Source: Bacteroidales bacterium
GTDB lineage: Bacteria; Bacteroidota; Bacteroidia; Bacteroidales; UBA932
Assembly (NCBI GenBank): GCA_022648685.1
Contig: JALCMW010000001.1
Coordinates: forward strand, 512,992 to 576,991
Direction: 5' to 3'
DNA length: 64,000 nt
The translations under genes and the position numbers were made by a program. The notes under the pieces are model-generated. The model was not told where the DNA came from, made no database searches, and saw only the letters and a list, made by a program, of their open reading frames with translations. This document shows, in pieces, positions 23,879 through 33,738 of this stretch. Numbering within the stretch: the stretch's first letter is position 1; each line of letters starts with the position of its first letter.

Positions 23879-26194
23879 CTATTTCTTTTGTATTCTTCTG
23901 TTTTTGCCGGTAGGTTTGGTATCTTTTATTATTTCTTTGCATTTTTCTTCCGAGAGCGAAGAAGGATCCGTTCCCTTGGGAATCCTGTAATTTGCATTAT
24001 CATATTTTATATACGGTCCGTATTTGCCGTTCAGGACCAGAATTCCGCTCTCCTTGTATTCGGATATTGTTTTGTTTGCAGGAGTTCTATTCAATCCGGC
24101 ATCGATTATTTCCGTGCATTCTTCCAATGTGATGCTGACCGGGTCATATCCGCGCGGCAGTGAGAAATTCTTGTCGCCGAATTTCAGATAAGGGCCGAAA
24201 CGGCCTTTCAGGGCTATCACGTCCGTATCTTTGTATTGTCCGACAGTGCGAGGAAGTTTGAAAAGATTCAATGCATCTTCCAGAGTTATCGTTTCTATGA
24301 GCTGCCCTCTCCCCAGACTTGCGAATTGCTTGTTTTCCCCGTCGCCCTTTTGTACATATGGACCGAATTTCCCGTATTTCGCGGTTATTTCAAGTCCGTC
24401 GGACGGATCTTTTCCAAGCTCTTTGGAAACATGGCTGTATTCATGATTGTTCAGGGTCTCTTCAACTCTTTTGTGGAAAGGGCTGTAGAATGAAGCTATC
24501 AGACTGTTCCATTTCTTTCTTCCTTCAGCGATTTCGTCGAGTTCCTTTTCTATATCCGCCGTAAAATCGTAATCCAGTATCTCGTCAAAGTTTTTGACCA
24601 GGAAATCAGTTACTATCATTCCTATTTCCTGGGGAATCAATCTGCCTTTCTCCGCACCCTTTATTTCCGTTTTGGATATCTTGGAAATCTTGTCTTTTTT
24701 CAAAGACAGATTTGTCACTTTGATTTTTTCCCCTTCTTTGTCTCCTTTTATGATGTAGCCTCTTCCTGTAGTCAGGGTCGAGATTGTAGGTGCATATGTG
24801 GAAGGTCTTCCTATTCCGAGTTCTTCAAGTTTCTTAACCAGTGTTGCTTCCGAGTATCTTGACGGTGCCTGGGTGAATTTGCATTCGGCTGAAATTTCTT
24901 TTGCCTCCAGCTTTTCCCCGATGTTTATTTTCGGAAGAATCACTTCATCATCATCGGATGACGGTTCGTCGGAACTTTCCATATAGACTTTTAAAAAGCC
25001 GTCGAAAAGGATTTGTTTGGCTTGTATCCCGAATTTCTCAGGACGTTTGTCCGAATCGACTTTGATTGAAGTGGTAAGTATCTTGGCATCCGCCATTTGT
25101 GAGGCGATAGTCCTTTTCCATATGAGATTGTATAATTTCTTTTCCTGTGCGCTTCCTTCTATGTCCGTATTTGCAATGAAAGTCGGCCGGATGGCTTCAT
25201 GGGCTTCCTGCGCTCCCTTTGAGTGTGTTTTGTATTGTCTTGTTTTGGAATATTCCGCACCGAAGTTTTCGGTTACATATTTTTTTGAAGTGCCGAGTGC
25301 AAGATTGGACAAGTTGGTCGAGTCGGTTCTCATGTACGTGATCAATCCCCGTTCGTAAAGTTGCTGGGCGACTCTCATCGTCATATTTACCGGGAAATGA
25401 AGTTTTCTGGATGCTTCCTGCTGCAGGGTTGATGTCGTAAACGGCGGCGCAGGACATCTTGTACCTTCTTTTTCTTCCATCTTTCCGACGGAAAATGATG
25501 CGCCGATGCTGTCTTCAAGGAATTTTTCAGCGGATTCCATATCTTTGAATCTCGAATCCAGAATCGCATTGACTTTGACAACGGCAGGTGCATTATCGGG
25601 ATGGAAGACAGCTGTTATTTTGTAATAAGGCTCGCTTTTGAAAGCCATTATTTCTTTTTCTTTGGCTACTACCAGCCGTAATGCTACGGATTGTACCCTT
25701 CCTGCTGAAAGCTTGGGTTTTATTTTTCTCCAGAGTACCGGTGACAATTCAAATCCGACAAGCCGGTCCAGAACTCTCCTGGCCTGTTGCGCATCGACCA
25801 GATTCATATCTATATTTCTGGGATTGGCAATTGCATTCAGTATCGCTTCTTTGGTGATCTCATGAAAGACTATTCTTCTGGTATTGTCTTTTTTTAATCC
25901 CAAAGTTTCGAAAAGATGCCATGAGATGGCTTCTCCTTCACGGTCTTCATCGGATGCGAGCCAAATGGTTCCGGCATTGTCCGCTGCTTTCTTCAGATCC
26001 GCAACTATTTTTTTCTTATCTGTCGGAACAGTATATTCAGGTCGGAAATCATGTTCGATATCAACACTCAATTTATTACCCTGAAGGTCCCGGATGTGTC
26101 CGAAACTTGATTTGACTACGTAATCTTTTCCAAGGAATTTTTGTATGGTGACGGCTTTCGACGGTGATTCGACAATGACTAAATTTCCATCCAT
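23879..26194 (-). CDS. topA: DNA topoisomerase I
   Basis: A 771-residue type IA topoisomerase that relaxes negative supercoils. The Toprim domain opens with 'IVESPSKAVTIQKFLG' and carries the acidic triad in 'SDEDREGEAI' (Asp82, Asp84). The catalytic Tyr is Tyr287 in 'RGLITYMRTDSTNLS'. 'AGRVQSVALRLV' lies near 164. The C-terminal part has three degenerate repeats of the form K/RxGPYxK ('KFGPYVQKG', 'RFGPYLKFGD', 'KYGPYIKYDN') instead of the Cys4 zinc ribbons of E. coli TopA, as usual in Bacteroidota. Confidence 0.95.
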   Translation of the reverse strand: MDGNLVIVESPSKAVTIQKFLGKDYVVKSSFGHIRDLQGNKLSVDIEHDFRPEYTVPTDKKKIVADLKKAADNAGTIWLASDEDREGEAISWHLFETLGLKKDNTRRIVFHEITKEAILNAIANPRNIDMNLVDAQQARRVLDRLVGFELSPVLWRKIKPKLSAGRVQSVALRLVVAKEKEIMAFKSEPYYKITAVFHPDNAPAVVKVNAILDSRFKDMESAEKFLEDSIGASFSVGKMEEKEGTRCPAPPFTTSTLQQEASRKLHFPVNMTMRVAQQLYERGLITYMRTDSTNLSNLALGTSKKYVTENFGAEYSKTRQYKTHSKGAQEAHEAIRPTFIANTDIEGSAQEKKLYNLIWKRTIASQMADAKILTTSIKVDSDKRPEKFGIQAKQILFDGFLKVYMESSDEPSSDDDEVILPKINIGEKLEAKEISAECKFTQAPSRYSEATLVKKLEELGIGRPSTYAPTISTLTTGRGYIIKGDKEGEKIKVTNLSLKKDKISKISKTEIKGAEKGRLIPQEIGMIVTDFLVKNFDEILDYDFTADIEKELDEIAEGRKKWNSLIASFYSPFHKRVEETLNNHEYSHVSKELGKDPSDGLEITAKYGKFGPYVQKGDGENKQFASLGRGQLIETITLEDALNLFKLPRTVGQYKDTDVIALKGRFGPYLKFGDKNFSLPRGYDPVSITLEECTEIIDAGLNRTPANKTISEYKESGILVLNGKYGPYIKYDNANYRIPKGTDPSSLSEEKCKEIIKDTKPTGKNRRIQKK

Positions 26195-26288
26195 TATTTG
26201 TGGTTTTTATAATTCGAATGCAAAGTAAGGGACAAACAAGGTAATTTTCCAAATTTTAGTGTTAATTTTGCACCTTATGCATTAATTA

Positions 26289-28649
26289 TTGAGCCCAATG
26301 ACAGAAGAAGGTAAAAAGAAAGTAACCAAATGGTTCTGGATTATTCTGGCGTTCCCGGTATGCCTGCTGCTTTTTATGGTGATACTTGTCTGGCTTTTTG
26401 CAGATATCCCTTCATTTAAGGAACTCGAAAATCCTGACAGCAAGCTGGCTACGCAGTTGATTGCCGAGAATGGGGAGATTCTTAATACTTTCCATATAGA
26501 AAACAGGACCTATGTGAATTATGACGAAGTGTCCCCGAATATAGTACATGCCGCCGTATCCACCGAGGATGTCCGGTTTTATCACCATTCGGGAATAGAT
26601 TTCATCAGTCTGGGACGTGTTTTCGTCAAGACCCTTTTGCTTAACAATTCGAGCCAGGGGGGTGGCAGTACCATTACCCAGCAGCTTGCCAAGACATTAT
26701 ATCCGCGTAAAGACATAAAAAGCAAGATTCCCGGAATCTATCAGGTGAATATGGTCTGGATAAAACTGAAAGAATGGATTACGGCCGTAAAGCTTGAGAG
26801 GGACTATACCAAGGATGAAATAATGGTCATGTATCTCAACTCCGTGTTTTTCGGAAGCAATGCTTATGGCATAAGATCGGCGGCAATGACCTTCTTCGGC
26901 AAGAATCCCGTAGACCTTACGGTGGAAGAAAGCGCTTTGCTTATCGGAATGGTAAACAAGCCGACAAGATACAATCCCGTGATAAATCCGGACAAGGCAT
27001 TGAACAGGAGGAATTTCGTTATAGGCCAGATGTGCAAGGCCGGATATATCGACAAAATGCAAAGGGATTCGATAATGCAGATTCCCATCACCCTTTCTTA
27101 TCAGGTGCAGGACAACAATGCCGGAATAGCCCCGTATTTCAGGGATATGCTGAAGAAATTCATGTATGCGGAGAAACCTCGCCGGTCCGATTACAGTCAA
27201 AAAGAAGATTATTCCGTTGATTCCGTTTTGTGGGCAGACAATGCTTTGTATGGCTGGATACATAAGAATCCGAAACCGGACGGCCATGAATATGATCTGG
27301 ACAGGGACGGCTTGAGAATATATACCACTCTTAATTACAAAATGCAGAAATATGCCGAGGAAGCCGTTTCGGAATATTTGGGCGGGGACCTTCAGAAAAG
27401 TTTCTGGAGGGATTTGAGATGGAAGAAGAATAAGCCTTTTTCGAATGATGTTGACAGGAAGACGATAGACAGGGTAATGAATCAGGCCCGGCACTGGAGC
27501 GACCGTTACAGGATGATGAAAAAGGACGGGGCTTCGGACAAAGCTATTCTGGAGAGCTTCTCCAAGCCTGTAAGGATGAGGCTGTTTTCCTGGGGCAGGA
27601 AAGGTTATATCGATACGGTGATGACTCCGGATGATTCGGTACGGTATTACAAATCCATTCTGAGAGCCGCCTTTATGGCTATCGAGCCTTCCACCGGACA
27701 TATCAAAGCCTATGTCGGAGGTCCGAATTACAGATATTTCAAATATGACAATGTGCGGCAGGGAAAAAGACAGGTAGGGTCCACGATAAAGCCCTTCCTT
27801 TATACCCTTGCCATGCAATCCGGCATGACTCCATGCGACAAAGTCATCGACGTTCCGCAGACTTTCATAGTGGGAAACGATACCTGGACGCCTAGGAGTA
27901 CGGACAAGTCGGAGTGGATCGGAAAAACGGTTACGCTCAAATGGGGGCTTACCCATAGTTCCAACAACATTTCAGCTTATCTGATGAAGCAGTTCGGTCC
28001 TGACGCCTTGGTTTCGGTGATGCGTGAGATGGGAATAGGAAGCCATGTGGATGCAGTCCCTTCTCTTTGTGTCGGACCTGCCGATCTGTCCTTGTATGAA
28101 ATGGTCTCGGCTTATAATACGTTTCCTTCGAAAGGAGAATACGTCAGTCCTTTAATGGTTTCGAAAATAGAAGACAATCAGGGGAATGTCCTTTCCGAAT
28201 TCACAAATTCCAAGAGGGAGTCGATAGGCGACCGTACGGCTTATCTTATGGCCAATCTTATGGAAAGCGTTGTGAATCACGGTACTGCCGTGAGATTGCG
28301 TGCACGTTATGCCCTGAAAGGTGAAATTGCCGGAAAAACCGGAACCACCAATGACAATGCCGATGGCTGGTTTATCGGTTATACGCCGTCCATTACAGCC
28401 GGAGTCTGGGTCGGATGCGAAGACCGTCAGGTTCATTTCCAGTCCCTTGCTCTCGGAAGCGGTTCCAATATGGCTTTGCCTATATGGGGAATCTGGATGA
28501 AAAAGATGTTGGCCGACGGGTCTTTGGGAATTTCCGAATCCGACAAATTCATTGCCCCTCCGGGAATGTCACTGGATTTGGATTGCAGCGAAACGGATGG
28601 CAATTCCGCTTCAAAGCAGGAAGATGAAGAAGATTATTATTTTAAATAA
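26289..28649 (+). CDS. mrcA: Penicillin-binding protein 1A (bifunctional transglycosylase/transpeptidase)
   Basis: A 786-residue class A PBP. A membrane anchor at 15-38 is followed by the GT51 glycosyltransferase domain with 'STEDVRFYHHSGID' near 92, 'GGGSTITQQLAKTLYPR' near 124 and 'SVFFGSNAYGIRSAA' near 185. The transpeptidase domain has SxxK in 'GSTIKPFLYTLA' near 497, SxN in 'HSSNNISAYL' near 558 and KTG in 'AGKTGTTNDNADGWFIGYTP' near 680. It makes and crosslinks glycan strands. It is followed by ddl one base after its stop and then prmC. A TAATTTTG -7 box lies at 26263-26270. Confidence 0.93.
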   Translation: MSPMTEEGKKKVTKWFWIILAFPVCLLLFMVILVWLFADIPSFKELENPDSKLATQLIAENGEILNTFHIENRTYVNYDEVSPNIVHAAVSTEDVRFYHHSGIDFISLGRVFVKTLLLNNSSQGGGSTITQQLAKTLYPRKDIKSKIPGIYQVNMVWIKLKEWITAVKLERDYTKDEIMVMYLNSVFFGSNAYGIRSAAMTFFGKNPVDLTVEESALLIGMVNKPTRYNPVINPDKALNRRNFVIGQMCKAGYIDKMQRDSIMQIPITLSYQVQDNNAGIAPYFRDMLKKFMYAEKPRRSDYSQKEDYSVDSVLWADNALYGWIHKNPKPDGHEYDLDRDGLRIYTTLNYKMQKYAEEAVSEYLGGDLQKSFWRDLRWKKNKPFSNDVDRKTIDRVMNQARHWSDRYRMMKKDGASDKAILESFSKPVRMRLFSWGRKGYIDTVMTPDDSVRYYKSILRAAFMAIEPSTGHIKAYVGGPNYRYFKYDNVRQGKRQVGSTIKPFLYTLAMQSGMTPCDKVIDVPQTFIVGNDTWTPRSTDKSEWIGKTVTLKWGLTHSSNNISAYLMKQFGPDALVSVMREMGIGSHVDAVPSLCVGPADLSLYEMVSAYNTFPSKGEYVSPLMVSKIEDNQGNVLSEFTNSKRESIGDRTAYLMANLMESVVNHGTAVRLRARYALKGEIAGKTGTTNDNADGWFIGYTPSITAGVWVGCEDRQVHFQSLALGSGSNMALPIWGIWMKKMLADGSLGISESDKFIAPPGMSLDLDCSETDGNSASKQEDEEDYYFK

Positions 28650-28650
28650 T

Positions 28651-29664
28651 ATGAAATACAGCACTATTGCAGTGGTTTATGGCAGTGATTCTTCCGAATG
28701 GGAGGTCTCTTGCCGCAGCGGAGAATATACAGCTTCCCGCATAGACGGTACAAAGTACGATGTCTATGAAATATTTGCCAGATTCGGTAAATGGAATCTG
28801 GTGGCGTTCCGAAAAAAAGATTCGATGTTGGTTACCTTGCCGGAAGGCTCCAGGCCGGAAATCGATAAAACCGATTTTTCCGTCAGCGTTTACGGTGAAA
28901 AAATCAATTTTGATTTCGTATATATAATGCAGCATGGAAAACCCGGTGAAAACGGTTTGCTGCAAGGTTATTTCGAAATGCTTGGAATTCCGTTCAGCGG
29001 CTGCAATGCATTTGTTTCCGCAGTTGCTTTCGACAAATATTCCTGCAAGAATTACCTGCGGGATTCAGAATTCGTAAAATGTGTTCCCGATACCTTCTTC
29101 CGCAAAGGATCGGATATCCGGAGCTTTTCTGAAAAGACTGTCGAGAAGTTGGGCCTGCCGCTTTTTGTAAAGCCTACCGATGGAGGATCCAGTTTCGGCA
29201 TTACAAAGGTTGAAAAGGCTGTGGACCTTCCTGATGCAATAAAATTCGCTTTTTCCGAAGGTGATACCCTTATTGTCGAAAAGGCTGTGAAAGGAAGGGA
29301 ATTCACTTGCGCCGCCTATTTCGACGGAAAAGAAATCAAAGCGCTTCCCGTTATAGAAATTGTAACTGCGAACGACTATTTCGACTATGATGCGAAATAT
29401 AATGGGAACAGTCAGGAGATCTGCCCAGCAGATATTCCCGATGCCCTGTCCGTGCAGATCAGGGATGTCACGGCCAAGATCTATTCCCGTTTGGGATGTG
29501 CAGGAGTCGTCCGCATGGATTACATCTCATCTGATGACGGACTTTATTTTTTGGAAGTCAATACTATCCCGGGTATGACCAGTGCCTCTCTGGTCCCGAA
29601 AATGGTACGTGCCGCCGGTCTGGACATGACTGATTTCCTTACTACTATTATTGAAAACTCATAA
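28651..29664 (+). CDS. ddl: D-alanine--D-alanine ligase
   Basis: A 337-residue ATP-grasp enzyme that makes the D-Ala-D-Ala dipeptide for peptidoglycan. ATG 28651, one base after the mrcA stop, is chosen over a TTG at 28552 inside mrcA. The N-domain begins 'AVVYGSDSSEWEVS'; 'IMQHGKPGENGLLQGYFEMLGIPFSG' at about 90-115 is the substrate loop; 'LFVKPTDGGSSFGITKV' near 171 binds ATP; 'FLEVNTIPGMTSASLVP' near 300 supplies Mg ligands and the D-Ala pocket. It forms a wall-synthesis unit with mrcA. Confidence 0.93.
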   Translation: MKYSTIAVVYGSDSSEWEVSCRSGEYTASRIDGTKYDVYEIFARFGKWNLVAFRKKDSMLVTLPEGSRPEIDKTDFSVSVYGEKINFDFVYIMQHGKPGENGLLQGYFEMLGIPFSGCNAFVSAVAFDKYSCKNYLRDSEFVKCVPDTFFRKGSDIRSFSEKTVEKLGLPLFVKPTDGGSSFGITKVEKAVDLPDAIKFAFSEGDTLIVEKAVKGREFTCAAYFDGKEIKALPVIEIVTANDYFDYDAKYNGNSQEICPADIPDALSVQIRDVTAKIYSRLGCAGVVRMDYISSDDGLYFLEVNTIPGMTSASLVPKMVRAAGLDMTDFLTTIIENS

Positions 29665-29665
29665 A

Positions 29666-30568
29666 ATGCTATTAACTGAATTTCTGAAGGAAGGAATTTC
29701 CTCTTTGGAAGGGTTATATCCTTCAGACGAAGCAAGATCTATAATCCTTATGCTTTGCCAGGCCAGGATCGGTACTAAAAGCTATACCCATATAGTTGAA
29801 CCCGATTATGTGATAAACGACAGTTCATTACCTGATTTGAAGGCCGATCTTGCCAGGCTTATGAAGAATGAACCGATCCAATATGTAATAGGAAAAGCTG
29901 AATTTTGCGGTTACACATTCAATGTGAATAATTCCGTCCTTATTCCGAGGCCGGAAACCGAGATCCTTTGCAAAGAAGCTGTCAAGATAGGTTCCCGAAT
30001 ACAAAGAATGCGTGCGGCTTACGGAAAGACCGCCGAATCCGTAAGGATATTGGATATCTGTACCGGTTCCGGCAATATAGCATGGACCATGGCTCTTTCC
30101 ATTCCCGGTGCCAAGGTGATCGGTGTGGATATTTCCGAAAAGGCCCTTGCCGTTGCCGAATCACAGAACTTCAATGACCTTTTAAAGGAAAAAGATGCCT
30201 CTGCGCCTCAATTCATGCAGGCAGATATACTGGAAGAAGATCTCAAATTGGATTACGGGTCCTTCGATCTCATACTTAGCAATCCGCCATATATATTAAA
30301 TGCGGAAAAACCGTTGATAAGACCTAATGTATTGGAATATGAACCTGCTATAGCATTGTTTGTTCCGGACGATGATCCTCTGGTCTTCTATAAGGCAATA
30401 GCCAAATGGTCATCCCGTTTCTTATCTTCGGAAGGCCGCGGACTTGCGGAAATCAATGAGACTCTTGCCCCTGAATGCCAGGAGATTTTCAAATCCCAAG
30501 GCTTTTCTTCCATAGATGTAATGAAAGACATTTATGATAAAAACAGATTTGTTTTATATATGAAATAA
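29666..30568 (+). CDS. prmC: Peptide chain release factor N5-glutamine methyltransferase
   Basis: About 300 residues from ATG 29666, one base after the ddl stop; a TTG at 29651 would add five residues overlapping ddl. It methylates the Gln of the GGQ motif in release factors. The N-terminal helical domain (1-75) is followed by a SAM-binding Rossmann fold with 'ILDICTGSGNIAWTMAL' near 127 and the substrate motif NPPY in 'LILSNPPYI' near 203. Third gene of the mrcA-ddl-prmC unit; the terminator at 30601-30635 follows. Confidence 0.92.
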   Translation: MLLTEFLKEGISSLEGLYPSDEARSIILMLCQARIGTKSYTHIVEPDYVINDSSLPDLKADLARLMKNEPIQYVIGKAEFCGYTFNVNNSVLIPRPETEILCKEAVKIGSRIQRMRAAYGKTAESVRILDICTGSGNIAWTMALSIPGAKVIGVDISEKALAVAESQNFNDLLKEKDASAPQFMQADILEEDLKLDYGSFDLILSNPPYILNAEKPLIRPNVLEYEPAIALFVPDDDPLVFYKAIAKWSSRFLSSEGRGLAEINETLAPECQEIFKSQGFSSIDVMKDIYDKNRFVLYMK

Positions 30569-30600
30569 GGTTTACGACAGCATAAAATCATAGATCCCTA

Positions 30601-30635
30601 ATTTATCCGTTGAACATTATGTCCAACGGATAAAT
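30601..30635 (+). terminator. Terminator after prmC
   Basis: A 12-bp perfect stem ATTTATCCGTTG/CAACGGATAAAT (30601-30612, 30624-30635) is followed by a short T-rich run. It ends the mrcA-ddl-prmC transcript. Confidence 0.7.
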
Positions 30636-30671
30636 TTTATTCCCTTTGCCGTGTAAAAAATAACACTGATT

Positions 30672-31877
30672 ATGGGAAAAATAATGATTTTATCTTTTGT
30701 GCCGGTTCTTGCCGTTGTATTTTGTGTCTGTTGCGAAAGGATTGACAATTGCAGCCCCGGACAAGCCGATGAAGTCCACGGGACTTCAGTATCGCTTGCC
30801 GGAATTGCCGGAATGTTTTCCGAGATACCTATCGATTTGATCCAGATAGCCGAGGTCCATGATGCCGTATCTTCATCCGAAGCTAATGGCTATGACGAGG
30901 AATACATGATGAATGATTTGATATCGTCTCCGGGCCGTGGAGTCGGAGACGAAGCTTCAACAACAAAGTCTGTTTCGGTTTATCCTGTTCCGATCAAAGA
31001 TTTGATAGAAAAGTATCTTGCCGACAAGTTCGGAACCAAATCAGAAACGGATGGCTCTTCTTTAGTGACGGAATATCTTGACAAATTACGTTCTTCCGGT
31101 GCACAGATATACTGGCCGAATTCGGAAAGATGGGACGGGAAGACTATTCCGATAATAACATTCGATCCGGGAGATGGTTCGGGAACGAATGAAGGCTACA
31201 AAATAAGTATTGATTCCGATGGTACCAGGGAAATAACAAAAATAGTCGTAGACGAGAAAATTGCCGAAGAAAGACCGGTATGGGTCATAAACCGGAATGA
31301 CGACAGCTCTTATTCAAGTCTTGAAATACTCCGGCGCAATGATCCGGATTGGGGGACAGGAGGAGGAATCACTGTCAATCCGTCTCTTGCTTCAACCTCC
31401 GGAACTTTGAAAACGCTTGTTCTGAGATCATTTAAAATGAAGCGGAATTACGACTCATGGTTTGCCGGAGCTTCCGAATTTTTCATAAAATGCGGAGCTG
31501 TCGAGAACTTTACGGCAAGTACGGAAGCCGAATTGAAATTGTATAGCCCGATGATAACGGATTTCATGCTTGTAGTAAAAAGGAAGCAAAAAGGTCTGGA
31601 GATTCCTCTGGATGTGGTTTTGGTGTCCGATTGGACTGATCAGCTGGAAAATTGCGCTTTTATGATTACTGAAGATGATGGAGGTACCAGAACTGTCTGG
31701 AATTGTTCGGCAGTTGTCAAGATTAAATCAAAATCGTATGGTTTCGATATCTCCATTCCCTTCAACAAACGAGATGACATTGTTTGGCGAGGCAGCCTGT
31801 CCGGCAGGTATCTGGAAAAGAATAATGAAATTTCGGGCCATTTCGGTGACGTGGATCTGAAATTCGGAATCATTTGA
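30672..31877 (+). CDS. Uncharacterised exported protein, probable lipoprotein
   Basis: A 401-residue protein I do not recognise. The N-terminus is a short signal-like hydrophobic stretch ending in FCVCCERID, where either Cys could be the lipidated residue although neither fits the lipobox perfectly. The first 100 mature residues are acidic and Ser-rich with no obvious fold; the C-terminal half has alternating beta-strand-like segments and ends in 'GHFGDVDLKFGII'. It is a single gene between prmC and the convergent U32 gene, overlapping the latter's 3' end by 8 bases. It is likely a periplasmic or surface protein; no function is proposed. Confidence 0.65.
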   Translation: MGKIMILSFVPVLAVVFCVCCERIDNCSPGQADEVHGTSVSLAGIAGMFSEIPIDLIQIAEVHDAVSSSEANGYDEEYMMNDLISSPGRGVGDEASTTKSVSVYPVPIKDLIEKYLADKFGTKSETDGSSLVTEYLDKLRSSGAQIYWPNSERWDGKTIPIITFDPGDGSGTNEGYKISIDSDGTREITKIVVDEKIAEERPVWVINRNDDSSYSSLEILRRNDPDWGTGGGITVNPSLASTSGTLKTLVLRSFKMKRNYDSWFAGASEFFIKCGAVENFTASTEAELKLYSPMITDFMLVVKRKQKGLEIPLDVVLVSDWTDQLENCAFMITEDDGGTRTVWNCSAVVKIKSKSYGFDISIPFNKRDDIVWRGSLSGRYLEKNNEISGHFGDVDLKFGII

Positions 31878-33738
31878 CTTCCGGACATGCGGAAACTGTC
31901 ATTTCACAAGTACTGCAATTGAATCCCAATTTGAATTTCTTCCCGTTGTTTACAAGGAAAAGAGGACCGCTTTCTTTGCTTCCCTGATACTTGGGACAAA
32001 AACCGAGCTCATATCTTATGCAGTATTTTGTCCTCATAAGTTCGGCTCCTTCTTTATGCCCCAGTTCATAAGCTTTTTCAATAATGCGGAATCCTCTTGC
32101 CTTGTATATCCCTTCGGTAACTTTATTCGATATGTTTGCGTTATAAAACAACTGCCTGTGAAATATGACGCCCGGCTCCTTCTTCCCATGCGGCAACGGG
32201 GTCATTCCGCATGGGAGTTTGTCCAGCTCCTCACCTATAGTCCTTCGTATAGAATTGATAGATGCAGCACTCATGAGAGGAAAGCCGCATTCGCAATTTG
32301 TATTTACGAGTAAGAAAGAATAATGCCTGTAATGTTTTGACATTTGTGATTCCAGCAAGGATGCCATCCGTTCCCTGTTATCAGCCGTTACATCTCCGGC
32401 GTCGAAAGTTCTCGTCACTTTTCTGCCATCCTCGCTTATGGCTGAGACTGTTACCGTCTTCCTGCTTTTTTCTTCGGTAATCGTTACATATGTTTTCACT
32501 TCTATTTCTCGGGACTTGCAGGCTTTTTCCAATTCTTTCTCGAATTCCATACTGATATTTCTGTATAGTTTTGTCCCTTTCGCCAATCCCCGGATTGCTT
32601 TGCATCTGATTTCATTCTTGTTGCAGATATCTCCCCGGAAGCCGGTTATGACCGAATTGCCTGATATGAAAGAGAAACCGTCGCCATTTTTGAAAACAGC
32701 TTTCCCTGGAACCGGCGTGACTGTTATAATGATCTCCCTGCCGAATGAATCTTTTTCCCCGATCTGTTTTACGGAACATACAGTTCCTACGAATTCCCCC
32801 ATGGATTTGGCGGCATCGATAGATGCCCATTTGCTTCTTTTGCCGTCAATGAATAATTCGGTATATCCCCTGTTGAATGTTTTTTCCGGATCCGGGACGA
32901 AATCTTCCTCGTGGTGTCCGTATGAAACCCTTTCATATCTGTCCGGATACATTTCGATTATATCGTCCAGTGCCGAAGAATAGTCCATTACGGTGTTCCT
33001 TACGTATGATATGTTCTTAAGTCTCCCTTCTATCTTGAAAGACGTTATTCCGGTTTCGGCAAGATCGTAAAGCCGTTTCTTGAGATTGAGATCTTTAAGT
33101 GAAAGCAATGCCTTGTTCCTTGCAAGTTTACGGCCTGAAGAATCTTCAAGATCGTATAATGATCTGCACGCCTGAATGCATTCCCCTCTGTTTGCGCTTC
33201 GTCCGGATAGATATTCGGACATATAGCATTGTCCGCTGTAACATACGCATAAGGCTCCATGTACGAAAAATTCAAGATCGCATTTTACGGCTTTTCTGAT
33301 ATCTTTTATTTGTTCCAAAGGCAATTCCCTTTCCAGTATCAGGCGTGAGAACCCGAGACTTTCCAGAAATACGGCTGTTTCAGGTGTCCTTATGGAACAT
33401 TGGGTTGAGGCATGTATAGGGATTCCCATATTGAATTCCGTGATCGCCGGATCCTGCACTATCAAGGCGTCTGCTCCGGCTTCTTCAGCTTGTGCTATGA
33501 ATTCCTTCGCCTTTTCCAGTTCTTTATCATATAAAATCGTATTTAATGTGATGAATATCCTTACGCCGAATTCATGTGCATAATGACATAATTTTGCTAT
33601 GTCCCCGAATGTGTTTCCGGCAGCTTTGCGGGCTCCGAATTCCGGTCCTGCAATATAAACGGCATCGGCACCGCAGTCAATTGCCGCAATGCCGATGTCT
33701 ATGTTTCTTGCCGGAGCAAGAAGTTCAAGTTTTGTCAT
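31870..33738 (-). CDS. U32 family peptidase
   Basis: A 622-residue protein of the U32 'collagenase-like' family. The N-terminal TIM-barrel-like half begins 'LELLAPARNIDIGIAAIDCGADAVYIAG', and the signature region 'EFFVHGALCVCYSGQCYMSEY' near 165 with 'RGECIQACR' near 190 supplies conserved cysteines. A C-terminal extension contains more cysteines ('CGFPLM', 'CIRYELGFCPKY', 'CSTCEMTVSACP') and could hold an iron-sulfur cluster. Relatives act in 23S rRNA hydroxylation (RlhA) or ubiquinone hydroxylation; a proteolytic role is uncertain. Its ATG overlaps the stop of the TPR gene as TAATG, so the two are coupled. Confidence 0.85.
   Translation of the reverse strand: MTKLELLAPARNIDIGIAAIDCGADAVYIAGPEFGARKAAGNTFGDIAKLCHYAHEFGVRIFITLNTILYDKELEKAKEFIAQAEEAGADALIVQDPAITEFNMGIPIHASTQCSIRTPETAVFLESLGFSRLILERELPLEQIKDIRKAVKCDLEFFVHGALCVCYSGQCYMSEYLSGRSANRGECIQACRSLYDLEDSSGRKLARNKALLSLKDLNLKKRLYDLAETGITSFKIEGRLKNISYVRNTVMDYSSALDDIIEMYPDRYERVSYGHHEEDFVPDPEKTFNRGYTELFIDGKRSKWASIDAAKSMGEFVGTVCSVKQIGEKDSFGREIIITVTPVPGKAVFKNGDGFSFISGNSVITGFRGDICNKNEIRCKAIRGLAKGTKLYRNISMEFEKELEKACKSREIEVKTYVTITEEKSRKTVTVSAISEDGRKVTRTFDAGDVTADNRERMASLLESQMSKHYRHYSFLLVNTNCECGFPLMSAASINSIRRTIGEELDKLPCGMTPLPHGKKEPGVIFHRQLFYNANISNKVTEGIYKARGFRIIEKAYELGHKEGAELMRTKYCIRYELGFCPKYQGSKESGPLFLVNNGKKFKLGFNCSTCEMTVSACPEVK

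Noticed and set aside
26697..27956. 419-codon minus-strand frame inside mrcA
   Set aside because: Antisense to a PBP1A gene with all catalytic motifs; translation shows no recognisable domain.
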